Program-made: the position numbers and the translations under genes | DNA from: Symsagittifera roscoffensis | Taxonomy: Eukaryota; Xenacoelomorpha; Acoela; Convolutidae | Assembly (NCBI RefSeq): GCF_963678635.1 | Contig: NC_087063.1 | Location: forward strand, 45,552,101 to 45,616,100 | DNA length: 64,000 nucleotides | Direction: 5' to 3' | In this document: positions 39,050 through 48,889 of the stretch, in pieces | How positions within the stretch are numbered: the stretch's first letter is position 1 | How the letters are laid out: each line of letters starts with the position of its first letter | Notes under the pieces: generated by a model | Database searches by the model: none | Told to the model about the DNA's origin: nothing | What the model saw: only the letters and a program-made list of their open reading frames with translations

Positions 39050-41223
39050 TTCTTATGCTTTTTTGTTTTATCACTTTAGGCATTGTTTTATGATTTCTTT
39101 ATTCTGCGTTTTCTTTTAATTGATGATGGTGTTGTAGCTTCTGAGTCAGAAAAATGTATTTGGTCTTCCATCGGGTTATTCTTTTTTTTTGAGTCTTTGA
39201 AGTTGCTGTATTGTATTTGTTTTTTATTCTGAGACTGCGTTTCGTCTTTTTGAAAATCTTTTTTTGATAATTTGTTTATGCGTTGTTATGATTGTCTTTT
39301 TTGTGTTTGTCTTTTTAATCTAATAAATCCTATTGTTTGTCTGTGCGGTTTAATTACAAGATTGTATTTATCGTTTTTAATTGAACAGTTATGTAATATG
39401 ATTGTTTCTTTGCTGGCTAGATTATCTCTTGACATAAGATTTAGGATGATGGGTGCAATGCTTGCGGGTTAGCGTTTTTATTTTCTTCATCTGTTAGTTC
39501 TTGCGGTTTTTGGGTGGTTATCCTAACTTGGTGCATAGATTGTCGTGGTTGACGGGTTGGAGAGAGAGTATATCATTTCTTGAGATTGATTTTTTACTTT
39601 CTCGTGACTAGGTTTTAATTTAAGGTTGACTTACTTAATCGTACCTAGGGGTTGTGATTTGTGATCAATGGTTGGCGAATAGTAAATCAATCCACAAGGT
39701 TCAGGTAAAATTAGAACACAGGTAGATCGTCAGATAGTATTTTATGACTTACTAATTATTTAACGTTTTAGCCTGGGTCATCTAAGAGGAAGGGCTCAAG
39801 TGAAGGATGAGTACTTCACTTTCTACCTTAATTAAATTGGTTAGTTATTAAATTGGTTAGTAGACACTTTCAATAGACGATTTCAATAATTTTAAAAGTG
39901 TCTAACGTTTGAGGTCGTAAGACACTTTTAAAATTATGTGATGGGGAGAACAAAATTGTTGTGATTTGATCCAAGCGAAGCCTTGATGATCAGAAATTGA
40001 ATAAGATAACTTTATTTTTAAGTGAAATTAAAAATCTAAGGAATACCTTGACGATCTGCTCATGAAAGAAAAGTGAACTAGGTAAAAGCAAGTATAATCC
40101 TTGATAAGTTTTTTATGTGAAAGCTTAAGTTTAGGAAGAGTGAAAAGTTAATATATAGATGATCTTAGTTTTTTGAATTTATGCTTTTATGTTTTAAGTG
40201 ATGAGGCTGAGATGAGAAAAATCTATGTGTGTTAATTCATGAAACTAACATTGTTTTAATTCTAAACTAACTAATTTTTGTATTTTATATTCAATAAATT
40301 AATTATTCAAAATTTTGATTTACTGCAGATTTTGGGGAAAACTACTTGTGTTCTTTTTATCAGTCGTTTATGTTTGAATAGTAGGTTTAGCACCAAATGA
40401 GTTGTTGAAGAATTATTCTTCAGATAATTCTCATGTCAATAAATAAAAATTTAAATTTGCTGCATAAAATATTCGAAATAAAAAAACTTGTTCCGGTTTC
40501 CGTCGTACTATCATGTAGTAGACTTGTCCGTTTCATGATCGCGGTTCACGCCTTGATCTTGGTCTTCTTGGTTTACCTGGTATTGAGTGTATTGTTTGGA
40601 AAATTGGCGTAGATTTATTGAGACGTAGAGACATTTCTATTAAATTGTCTGTTCCATCTAACGTTTTTGCAATTTTGCAATTGTCTCTTTCTTAGTTTGA
40701 TTGTCTAATTCTAAGTTAGTTAACGTCTTGTTTGAGACTTTTGGTCGCACCAGATGAGTTACGACCTTTCGCGTGTTTTCATAGAGTAATTTCAGATAAG
40801 TTACACCGTCTGTTCGTCACGCTATCTTATTTTCGGCCGGATAGATTCGTGCAACTTGTTTGTCTAATACCAATCTTAATCTTATTCTTATATCTCCTAG
40901 TCTCCATAGATCTAGTGTATATTGGTTTTTGCGAGTTAATTCTCGGAGTTTATCCTGAAGGAGAACAACTGTATATTAAGATTTATTCAAATTGTTCTGG
41001 TGCTGAAACTACAAGTAGTTTCAGCACTCACAAATAAGTGTCAATGTTATTGTGAGATGAAATAAGATTGGTTAGCTAGTAATCTTTTACAGAGATAGTT
41101 TTAACAATAATATAATGAATATAATGTGAGATGGAATATGATTGGTTAGTTAGTTTTATTTTATAGAGATAGTTTTATCAATAATATAGTTGGTTTATAA
41201 ATACCAGTTTCGAACTGGTTCCA
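39050..41223 (-). mobile_element. Partial gypsy-related element: LTR plus 5' leader
   Basis: LTR at 40755-41223 (plus-strand TGAGTTACG ... GGTTCCA). It is followed leftward by the same primer-binding site, a damaged ORF0 (about 40440-40645), the leader phrases (39540-40060) and a decayed accessory ORF A (about 39110-39440). Gag onward is missing. Divergence from the 18-kb element is far above that between its LTRs, so this is an older relative. Its LTR carries an internal duplication of about 75 bp ('gtgagatg.aata.gattggttag'). Confidence 0.8.
40755..41223 (-). repeat. LTR of the partial gypsy-related element
   Basis: 469 bp, sharing with the 410-bp LTRs the blocks 'cgtcacgctatcttattttc', 'ggccggatagattcgtgcaa' and 'gctgaaa.tacaagta.ttt'. 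It is longer because of an internal tandem duplication near 41060-41200. Confidence 0.85.
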
Positions 41224-41225
41224 CT

Positions 41226-41396
41226 TCCCCTTCAAAATTTTTATATATTCGCCTTTAGAAAAATTTTATGGTCCGTCAGCCAAAATTGGATGTCTCAAAA
41301 TAGTGTAATGGGGGACCCTTTGGTTCGGCAAGGAGTTGAATAACTGAAAAAAAGGGCGTCCGCCCCCTCCCCCTTCTCCTTAAATCCGCTCCTGAT
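41226..41396 (-). repeat. hAT-like MITE, copy D (partial)
   Basis: It carries the family blocks 'cgcctttagaaaaatttta', 'gggaccctttggttcggc', 'gttgaataactga' and a 'taaatccgctcctg' terminus. The other half is missing at the boundary with the LTR that ends at 41223. Confidence 0.65.
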
Positions 41397-41643
41397 TTTG
41401 CCCATAGAATCCTCAAAAAATCTAATTTTTTTAATACAGTCATTGAAAACTTTATTTTTAAAATTAATATAGTAGAATCTCAAAATTATGTTTTCAATGC
41501 TTGAATTTAAAAAAACTTTGAGTTTCTTGGGTCCCTATGGCAAAATAAAAGATTTTGCTGCAAATTTATGCTCCTGTTGGAAAAGATTTTTCAAGTAACT
41601 AATTCATAAGACAGTCTGTCGGTAAAATCTGGACTCGTTTCAG

Positions 41644-41906
41644 TTTATGCGTTACTTCACATCGGAAAATTTTGACCTGAACTATAATGCAATTGGCATC
41701 ATATCCAAATCGAGACTCATAATCAGCAACATACTCGCAGCAGTATACGCACTCCACTATCATCATCCCCCATGAGAACTACTGGTTGTACGCTATTGGA
41801 TTCTACATCATTGCAGTTCTGGCATTTATCGCCTGGTTTCAAGTCCTTGACAACCTTTATCCGTGCGATCTTTTAAGTGGTACAAAATTTAAACCAGGAT
41901 CCTTAT
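41644..41906 (+). pseudogene. TRPA-like exon before S3 (membrane region), frame-shifted
   Basis: Acceptor 'ctcgtttcag', donor 'ccttat|gtaagt' leaving in phase 1. The first half reads FMRYFTSENFDLNYNAIGII and on to YALHYHH. From 41771 the frame one base later encodes HENYWLYAIGFYIIAVLAFI, a clear membrane helix, then AWFQVLDN. A C-run at 41767-41771 is the likely site of the extra base. A second reading begins the exon at an internal 'ataatcag' (41728), which would avoid the shift. By position this should be the S1-S2 region, but similarity is too weak to number the helix. Confidence 0.5.
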
Positions 41907-41982
41907 GTAAGTTTTTATGCAGTTCAGATATACTTTAAGTAAACAAACAGCACAATTCGTTTAAATTGGTTCCTAATGTTCG

Positions 41983-44268
41983 TGTAGATTCTTTTTCCGG
42001 GGAGTCGTCTCCTCTAAGCACGCTTTCACTCTAATTAACGGCCGAAGAGCTTCTCCCCTTTATACCGTGTAATGGCGGGGGACACCAAGAAACGATATGA
42101 TCCACAATCCCGAAAGGGTTATGTTGGTGGTTAGACTAAACCGGCCGATCAAAGGATTACGCAACTTTCCCCCTTAATTTCTGCTCTTTTCGGCTCTCCT
42201 TTGACGCTTCTAGCTAGTTCAGCAAATCGTGGGCACAACGAGTAAATTCTCAATCGCAAAGGAAATAAAACAATTTAAAGTGCCCTTAACGAACTAACTA
42301 CTATTTAGCAACTTCTATATTGAAGCCCGCGTCCCGTTCCGTTCAATCGATCATCAGATTTCGGTTGGCTCGATTCAAAACTCGCCTACTCTAGCAGAGC
42401 AACTCGCTCACACAACTATTTCAACCTGGTACTAAACTCGGGCTCCAGCGCAACTCGCTCGCACAACTATTTCAACCCGGTAATGAACTCGGGTTCCAGA
42501 GCAACTCGCTCACTAGCAATAATTGTTCTCTACTGTGATTGAGAACCAACTACTCTTAATAGTAGCCAACACTGTTCTGACTCTTAGAGGCTCTCCGGTA
42601 CCCTCCAATTCCTTATCTTTCTTTACACTTAGTTTTAGTTAAGTCACGCCATTCCCTATCAGTCTTGACATCCGCTTAAATCACCCGTCCGCATTTCACA
42701 ACTTGACCAAGCAAACAAATGTCATGCAAATCTAATCAACCAATTCCTGAACTCTGTGAACTTCAGCTCTCGAGTTCAAATCAACCTCCAAACCATGCTA
42801 TGTTTACTCATTAATCCTCCCAAGGTCTTTATTTCAATTATACCGTTAACGTTCCCACCTCCCAAAGGTAGGGGGAGACCCTTTTCATGGGTAGCTGATT
42901 CATTCCAAGCATCTAAAATTTTGATCTGTACTCTATTCCAATCTCGACCTTCTAGCTATCAGGGGAACGTAGTTCGTCTATTGGGGGTCAAATCAAAACA
43001 AAAAATCACCTCCGGGAAGCCAAGTAAAATCTCCGTCCATTCATACTTTTTAGGAAACTTAACTCTCATGCCGCGGTCCTATTACTATCAATTTCTTCTG
43101 GGACTACTTTTTTTAGTCTAGTTGAATTGCTATTAATAGAACACTCACACAGCTAAACTGAACCCAATGTTTGCCAAGTTCACTTTAAATTAAATCCTCT
43201 ACTCCAAGGTTGCAATATAAAAGCTATTTCTCTATCAGCTTCTGCTCTAGTTTCCATTATTCAAGTTTTCCTCCCAATTTTTAGCAAGATGACCCATTCT
43301 CTTAACTCTCCGGTGTGAACCTTGGGGCTTTCCATGCAAGGAAAAAAGCCCAAAGGTCAACTTAAGGTCATCCAGGGGTCAACCGGGGTCAAACTTCCAT
43401 AACTGGGTTCAGCATCCCATGGGGGACCTAACTACCAAGTTTCATTCATATCTCATTAACACTTCCAAAGTTATCCCATTTCAAGGGTCCATTATCACTT
43501 TTCCCGGGAAAAGGCTTTTAACACCCGAAGGAGTTGCCGGAGGGATTTCAATCACAGGGAGTCTTTTTCCGGGAATGAGTTGTAGTATCTGATGCCGCCA
43601 TAAAATCGGTATGCCCTCTCTCATAATTTCGCGTAAATTGCCTATTTCCGGTCTAAGGGGGTGTTTTTCCAAGTGCTAATAGCTTCCGGTCCAACCGCCG
43701 GATTTGGTTAAAATTATAATACAAGATGTATTTTGCCACTACCTATCATTCCTCCAAGTTTCAGCTCCCTATGTTCATTGGAGGCCGAGAAACGACTTCC
43801 GGAAGTTACGGGTGGGTTTGTTTACTTTGGGCATAAAACCGGAAGTGGGGGATCTTGGGGGTGTAGGGCTCCAAATTTAAGCTTACCTTAACTAGGCCTT
43901 CAACATACTAGAGTTTGAGCCCAATAACGCCGCTAGTTTCCGAGTTCTGATAGGGCCATTTACACTTCCGGAGACAGTTATCACTTGCCCCTAAGGGTCT
44001 GACGGCTCCCAATTTTTGCATGCCCGGGTCAAATCATCTCTAGTATCGCTCCTCTGATTGCCATAACATTAGCTTTCTTTGTTCCGATTTGGGGCGGGTT
44101 CGCCGATTTTGTCAAATTTTGTTTTCTGGCATAGGAGGGACGATATCTTCGAAGATTGAACTATTTCGAGCTTTACCCTTTGTTTGCTCTACTGCTTAAC
44201 TTAATGACGAATCAATCTTACGCTCAGGTTACTATAGCATGTAATACAGTAGAATCATCAATTCTACA
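41983..44268 (-). repeat. Long LTR, left copy (2.29 kb)
   Basis: Aligned by eye with 48890-52252: 'ggggagt.gtctcctctaagc', 'ttctcccctttataccgtg', 'gccgcggtcctattactatc' and many other blocks occur in both, in the same order. It lacks about 95 bp present in the right copy (around 49590-49715) and has one copy of the segment that is duplicated there. Its ORFs are chance. Confidence 0.9.
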
Positions 44269-44282
44269 GTCTTCCCTTCTAG
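44269..44282 (-). promoter_or_regulatory. Polypurine tract of the 10.3-kb element
   Basis: Read on the minus strand this is AGAAGGGAAGAC directly before the LTR start TGTAGAATT, as expected for plus-strand priming. It sets the element's orientation. Confidence 0.6.
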
Positions 44283-45039
44283 TCATTTATTCTACCGAAT
44301 AATGTAATGACAAAGTTTAACTTACCGTCTTTCTACTAAGGTATATAGCCTAATCTAGCTCCTCAACTCGACTCTTTGTTTAATATCTAATCCCTTTTTT
44401 AACACCAATTTTTTTTTTGCTTAACTAGACTTTCGCTTTTTCTGCTATACTACACCGCCTTGTACTACTCTCTAGTTTTCGACTCAACTTATATGCACCA
44501 TCGTTTACGTGTTGCGACGCAGCGAACAGCGGGCTTCAGTTTCCGTAGACTCTTACATAATCAACTTATCTATGTTAGCACCAAGGGTTGCTTCCTTGAG
44601 TGAAGCAACTACGAGTCTGAGAAAAATTTTTAAGGCGTCGTGAAATGCCTCCACCATTCTATCGAAACGGTTAAGTGTTCTACCAAAAATTTCACACAGT
44701 TTCTATCCGTCCTATTGGTAAAAATATTTCAGAAGCAAATATAAATATCGTGGATGAGAATAGTAAGGTAGAGAGGGAGAACGAGTTTTCATTTTTATTC
44801 ACTGCAATCCGGCAACTTCACTTTTCCGATCTCTCACCTCAAGTCTTTTACTGTCATTTCCCTCTGTCCACGAGGTGCCTGAGTTCTGCTGCGGCACCGT
44901 CCAGTCATTCCTCCGTCTTCATCCGTCACCTGATCGTCGGGAGGTCGCTAGCACTGCTTGGGGACCTCGCATTCAGATTCAACCCAGCCGCGGTAAACTT
45001 CATCTTCGCCAAACGACTCCACACATTTCCTTCGATCAA
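44283..45039 (-). other. 3' untranslated part of the 10.3-kb element
   Basis: No minus-strand ORF of note. The plus-strand opening at 44675-45043 has no support. Confidence 0.35.
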
Positions 45040-45715
45040 TTAAATTGTGGAAGTAGGCGGCCTTTGCATCTCTAGGCCCACTTCCATTCCATCGCCAAGC
45101 CCCTCTCGTTCTTCGACTGTTTGGAATCGCTTGAAAAACCTGAAGGAACCTTCTGATCTGCTAATTGCTTCTAGAGTTTGACGTTCGTCCCATACTTTCG
45201 AGACATTCTGTGTTCGCACGTCGTTTCCGTCATCTCTTGGCACGGTTCAATCCAAGTAGTTTTTGTTTCGTCCATGTTATTGTCATCTGGCCTTTGGACC
45301 GTTTCACTCATCATCTGTCATCCCGCATTGTCCCCACTACTCAAAAAACCATCTGACAACTCGTCTTCACCAAAACTCAACTCATCATAATCGGTCCTGT
45401 CTAAAGAGCCTTTCGTGTTCTTCTCATTCCCGCCCGGAACAATCGTTACATCTCTTCTCTCCCGTCCAACCATCGCGAGTACGCTTCGCGTGCCGTTTTT
45501 GTGTGACAGCAAGAATGTAATTGGGCGACTCAAAATTGGGAAGAAACGGGGAAATAATTCAATTCCATGCGTTGACTCCCCACTTCAATCAATTTTCCAC
45601 TTGTAACCTCGCCTATTACCACAGAATTCTCTTCACTATGCTCATCGACCGATTTCTCATTTTGTCCCATCTCCGTCAGGCAGACGCGTTCCATTGAGTT
45701 GTCGTCAGTTCGCAA
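45040..45715 (-). CDS. 10.3-kb element, 3' terminal coding pieces
   Basis: Three minus-strand openings in different frames (45530-45715, 45318-45533, 45040-45243), of similar acidic, E/D/G/V-rich composition to the ORFs upstream. They are probably the decayed end of the polyprotein. Fragments such as ENSVVIGEVTSGKLIEVGS look like more of the same beta-rich fold. Confidence is low. Confidence 0.3.
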
Positions 45716-45749
45716 TTCCCCAGATCACACTCTCTCAACGAGCCATGAC

Positions 45750-46694
45750 TCATTCCCTTACACTCGTTTTCCTGGCCGCTACTTTCGGAAACTTCGGTGC
45801 CGACTCGCTCGGCAGCATCGTGAAATTTTCCACTTCGCCGGTTTGATTTTCGCGTGTCACTGCCACGTCACACACAGCCTTTTCTGTGCCAGAACCCGCA
45901 CTCTCGGTGTAAGCCAGCGCCCACTTTGGCGGCTTTGCACTCTCCGCCTCACAAGACTCTGTAGTCATAGCTGCGTTGACGCATACTCTACCTGTTTGCA
46001 TTCCAGCACGGACCCGATATCGCGGTCTCCCAGGACATTTGAATCTAACGTCAATTGGACTACTGTACTTCTTTCCAGTTTTCAAAACTTCGTTCTTCAT
46101 GTCGAAAACGAAATCCTCGTTGCGTTCATACCAAAAAAGACCAAGTGTTAGATCAACATTTAGTCCATCGATCACCAAGCCATCGGTCCTTCTGTGAAAC
46201 TGTCCCAGCTGAAGCACGATCGACGCTTTGCCGACTACACCCAAACTGTCTCCTGTTTTTGTATCGAGAATTTCCTCGGCCTGTCTCAGTGGCACCTCTG
46301 ATCCAATCGACCGGTAGGTTTTGTAGCTTAACAGGGTCCATTCAAGGTTCGGATCCAGCCCAACTCTAGCAGCCCTGTTGCTGACAAAGCCATTCGTGAA
46401 TGGTCTGATGGGCATCCAGTACCTGTCGTCTGTCTCCACGGGAGTCGATTCACTCACTTCCTTCCTCGCATTCTCGGGGGCCACAACCCGTGACTCCTTC
46501 ACTTGACGTCCCACCATCGGTTTTTCATCTCCATCTTTCCGATCTACTAACTGTTTCTGAGGCTCCTCTGCAAGTTCAATTTTCTGCGGTCTTGGGCACG
46601 ACTCCCATTCGAATGAAACCGTCGAGCTTGGGTCGGAAATCGTGAAAAATTTCTTTGACTTCTCATCATAGAAACTACCTAAACATTCGTTCAT
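45750..46694 (-). CDS. Retropepsin-like ORF 4 of the 10.3-kb element (314 aa)
   Basis: Starts at 46694, its ATG overlapping the TGA of the preceding ORF (ATGA). After an acidic, low-complexity 110 residues comes a retropepsin-like module: GLDPNLEWTLLSYKTYRSI resembles the flap-side start 'x-D-T-G-x-x-x-T-L-L-S-x-x-x-Y', with D kept and T-G replaced by P-N. It is followed by VVGKASIVLQLGQFHRRTDG, LVIDGLNVDLTLGLF and FVFDMKNEVLKTG, the usual second half with a V/I-rich strand and L-G near a turn. The last third is unrecognised. No other known fold was suggested. Confidence 0.45.
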   Translation of the reverse strand: MNECLGSFYDEKSKKFFTISDPSSTVSFEWESCPRPQKIELAEEPQKQLVDRKDGDEKPMVGRQVKESRVVAPENARKEVSESTPVETDDRYWMPIRPFTNGFVSNRAARVGLDPNLEWTLLSYKTYRSIGSEVPLRQAEEILDTKTGDSLGVVGKASIVLQLGQFHRRTDGLVIDGLNVDLTLGLFWYERNEDFVFDMKNEVLKTGKKYSSPIDVRFKCPGRPRYRVRAGMQTGRVCVNAAMTTESCEAESAKPPKWALAYTESAGSGTEKAVCDVAVTRENQTGEVENFTMLPSESAPKFPKVAARKTSVRE

Positions 46695-47728
46695 CCATCG
46701 AGTACTTCACCCATCGAGTCCGTGTCAATCTCGTGGTTATCCATGACTATGGCTGGGAAAGTCCTCTTTAGTCTCCCCAACTTGATTTCCACCAAAATTA
46801 ATCCCACCACTTCGACATCTCGGACATTCCCGTCACATCTTCCAATCAATCTTCCGTTGAACGGCAGTACAGCCGGCCGTGGCTGCAACGTCTGGAAAGC
46901 ATCCAGTCGCATCAAGTTGCGCGCAATCTCGTCGCCAAGTTCCGTATCCATGTACACGCCATTTGCGAACGCATTCACAAACTTCCTGAGAGTTTCAACT
47001 GATCTCGTTCTCCGCCCTGCCCCTGCGTTCAATTCGACTTCAGTTGCAACCTCAACGTTACCCTCGCTAGGTATAGAATCGAAACACTGGGTCTCGGCGC
47101 GGGCAGTAAGCTCTGCTTCACCGCTACGTGGTCCTGGCGTGACGCCCTCTGTGCCAACAAGCTCGGCCAATACACTAAACCCTTCGTGGACCGGCTCGGC
47201 TAGCTGGTTTTCATCTTTAACTTTGCTCGTTGCTCTTGGGACCTCTGGTTTTCTGCCCCCGTCAAGCACAACATCGAAGTGACGTGGGATCATTCCTTCA
47301 TAATCTTCGGTGATCACCTCAACCGTTTCTTCCCTTCCAGTCCGTAGCACCCCTCTGGGACGCTCAAAGAGCATCCCGTGTCGTCCTTCCAATTGTTTGA
47401 GGCTCAGAACCGCGTCGACTCCTATCACAGTAGCCGCCACCACAACAACATCCAGCCGCTCGGTGAATGTCCACATCTGCACATCCACTTCTGCCTGGCC
47501 TAAAACAACAACGTCACTGACCTGATCATCCCAGCATTCGTGAATTTTCCCGTTGAACACCTGCTGCTGAGGAGAAGATTCCAGGATCATGAAAGCACAT
47601 ACATTCATCATGTGGACTGCAGTAGTCTCTTCCAGCTCCATCCGAACTAGAAGTTTGTCCACAAACCCATCGATCAAGTGCTGCTTCGGGTTAACCTCGG
47701 TTGGCCCTTCAGCCGCTTCCAGCAGCAT
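46691..47728 (-). CDS. Retropepsin-like ORF 3 of the 10.3-kb element (345 aa, two modules)
   Basis: Module one (about residues 15-115) has VDKLLVRMELEETTAVHMM where an aspartic-protease active-site loop would lie, then VVVLGQAEVDVQMWTF and LDVVVVAATVIGVDAVLSL, close to the usual 'V-V-x-D-x-x-x-x-x-L-G-x-D-x-L' strand. Module two (about residues 255-345) has NGVYMDTELGDEIARNL, keeping D-T but with E for G, then FNGRLIGRCDGNV and GLILVEIKLG, AIVMDNHEID. An acidic, P/E-rich linker of about 100 residues separates them. Neither has an intact D-T/S-G, so proteolysis is unlikely. The family call rests on pattern only. Confidence 0.45.
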   Translation of the reverse strand: MLLEAAEGPTEVNPKQHLIDGFVDKLLVRMELEETTAVHMMNVCAFMILESSPQQQVFNGKIHECWDDQVSDVVVLGQAEVDVQMWTFTERLDVVVVAATVIGVDAVLSLKQLEGRHGMLFERPRGVLRTGREETVEVITEDYEGMIPRHFDVVLDGGRKPEVPRATSKVKDENQLAEPVHEGFSVLAELVGTEGVTPGPRSGEAELTARAETQCFDSIPSEGNVEVATEVELNAGAGRRTRSVETLRKFVNAFANGVYMDTELGDEIARNLMRLDAFQTLQPRPAVLPFNGRLIGRCDGNVRDVEVVGLILVEIKLGRLKRTFPAIVMDNHEIDTDSMGEVLDG

Positions 47729-47806
47729 TCTACTGCCCGATGAATCGTCATTATTACTTAGTCTTGAACAAGTTATAGTCGCTAAATCGGCTTCGTTCAG
47801 CGTGGT

Positions 47807-47989
47807 TTAATCGCTAACCATGTTTGTATTCGGCTTCTTTGATTCTTCCGCATTCCACATCGATACCTTCTTTTTCGTCCCAATCGTTTCTTCGTCCAGC
47901 TTGATCATTGATGTCTCTGATAGTTTCTCAAAAACTACTGGTGTCGGCTCCATTAGGTTGCGCTCGTGACACAGCGCTATTTTTTTCAT
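47807..47989 (-). CDS. Short ORF of the 10.3-kb element (60 aa)
   Basis: MKKIALCHERNLMEPTPVVF, then charged linker. It lies between retropepsin-like ORFs in the same strand and is probably linker sequence cut off by stops or shifts. Confidence 0.25.
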   Translation of the reverse strand: MKKIALCHERNLMEPTPVVFEKLSETSMIKLDEETIGTKKKVSMWNAEESKKPNTNMVSD

Positions 47990-48146
47990 GGCTCACGAAT
48001 TTTTTGTGACACTCCGCAAGTCCCTGAGCACTCATGACTACATCCGAATCGAGAACTCGGTTACTGACAACGATCGACTTGCAGGTTCCCTCAAAGCTAC
48101 CGAATCCGACTCTTGTTCTGATGTATCTGAGGGCCTCGACCTTTCG

Positions 48147-48398
48147 TTATTTTCCATTGAATGTTCCTTTCAACTTTTCATTGAATCTCCGGACAGCGTC
48201 TTTGGATATCAAGTTGCAATCTGTCATATTGTCATTCTCAATGTCCACTATTTCATCACACACACTGCCCCAAACGAAAGTTCGTCCCTTTTTAGCCCAT
48301 TCCGATCTGGGGGCAAAATATTCTCCTCCAACTTCTCCTGTCAGCACTCTGGGATAGTCGGAGGGTGCCATAATCTGCGTCATTCTGCTTTCATCCAA
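48147..48398 (-). CDS. Retropepsin-like ORF 2 of the 10.3-kb element (83 aa)
   Basis: Contains RTFVWGSVCDEIVDIENDNM followed by TDCNLISKDAVRRFNEKL. The 'N-L-I-S-K-D-x-V' ending resembles the alpha-beta step after the retropepsin active site, with the D-T-G itself absent. It overlaps ORF 1 by 19 bp in another frame and is probably a continuation of the same polyprotein. Confidence 0.35.
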   Translation of the reverse strand: MDESRMTQIMAPSDYPRVLTGEVGGEYFAPRSEWAKKGRTFVWGSVCDEIVDIENDNMTDCNLISKDAVRRFNEKLKGTFNGK

Positions 48399-48787
48399 GG
48401 GGGGGCCAATCTCTTCTGCAATGGCACTGAACTATCGCCTGCATGAATACAGCGCCGTTGATAGTCTACCCTGATTTCTGATTTTCTTTTCAGCGTGCTG
48501 AGACTGATCAACATGGGTCTGAGCAAATTCTCTACAACGATAACTGCTATTTTCTCGGTTATTGATCCTATCTCTAACTTCATGATTGTCCAGCCATGAA
48601 TGACAGCACCGTCAGGCCTTGGGCCGCAGTAGTTCCTCAGTTCCTTCCTCGGATGCATCATTATAAAATTGACGTAGTTGGTCCAATTCGAATAACCCAC
48701 ACTTCCTAGCTTGGTTCCCAACAGAAACAAATCGTCAACTCTCGCTTTGAAGAATACTTCATTTGCTTCTAGGTTGCTTGTTTCCAT
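48380..48787 (-). CDS. Retropepsin-like ORF 1 of the 10.3-kb element (135 aa)
   Basis: The first ORF after the primer-binding site (start 48787). FLLGTKLGSVGYSNW takes the place of 'A-L-V-D-T-G-S-x-x-x-L-I-S' with G-T-K at the catalytic triad. Then come GAVIHGWTIMKLEIGSITEK and IAVIVVENLLRPMLISL, STLKRKSEIRVDY, very like the second half of retropepsin domains ('P-V-x-V-V-x-x-L-L-R-x-x-L-L-G-x-x-x-L'). This is the clearest module of the array. Its catalytic residue appears lost. Confidence 0.5.
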   Translation of the reverse strand: METSNLEANEVFFKARVDDLFLLGTKLGSVGYSNWTNYVNFIMMHPRKELRNYCGPRPDGAVIHGWTIMKLEIGSITEKIAVIVVENLLRPMLISLSTLKRKSEIRVDYQRRCIHAGDSSVPLQKRLAPPWMKAE

Positions 48788-48869
48788 TTTCGTTGTCGTG
48801 GTTTAGTCGACTGTTCCTTCAACTCTCGTCGTTGCTGAATCCAAAGATCGTTATTCGCTCGATAAAGAA

Positions 48870-48889
48870 AGCCCATCCAGGAGCGCCAA
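48870..48889 (-). promoter_or_regulatory. Primer-binding site of the 10.3-kb element
   Basis: On the minus strand the LTR ends ...TCTCCA, then T, then TGGCGCTCCTGGATGGGC. It starts with TGG, complementary to a tRNA CCA end (tRNA ending TCCAGGAGCGCCA). Confidence 0.65.

Noticed and set aside
41771-41906. Assigning the helix at 41771 to a specific S number of TRPA
   Set aside because: It is clearly a membrane helix in the right place, but similarity to S1 or S2 is too weak by eye.
46722-47282. Plus-strand 186-codon ORF and similar + strand openings in the 10.3-kb element
   Set aside because: They lie opposite the longer minus-strand ORFs, and the element's orientation (primer-binding site, purine tract) is minus.
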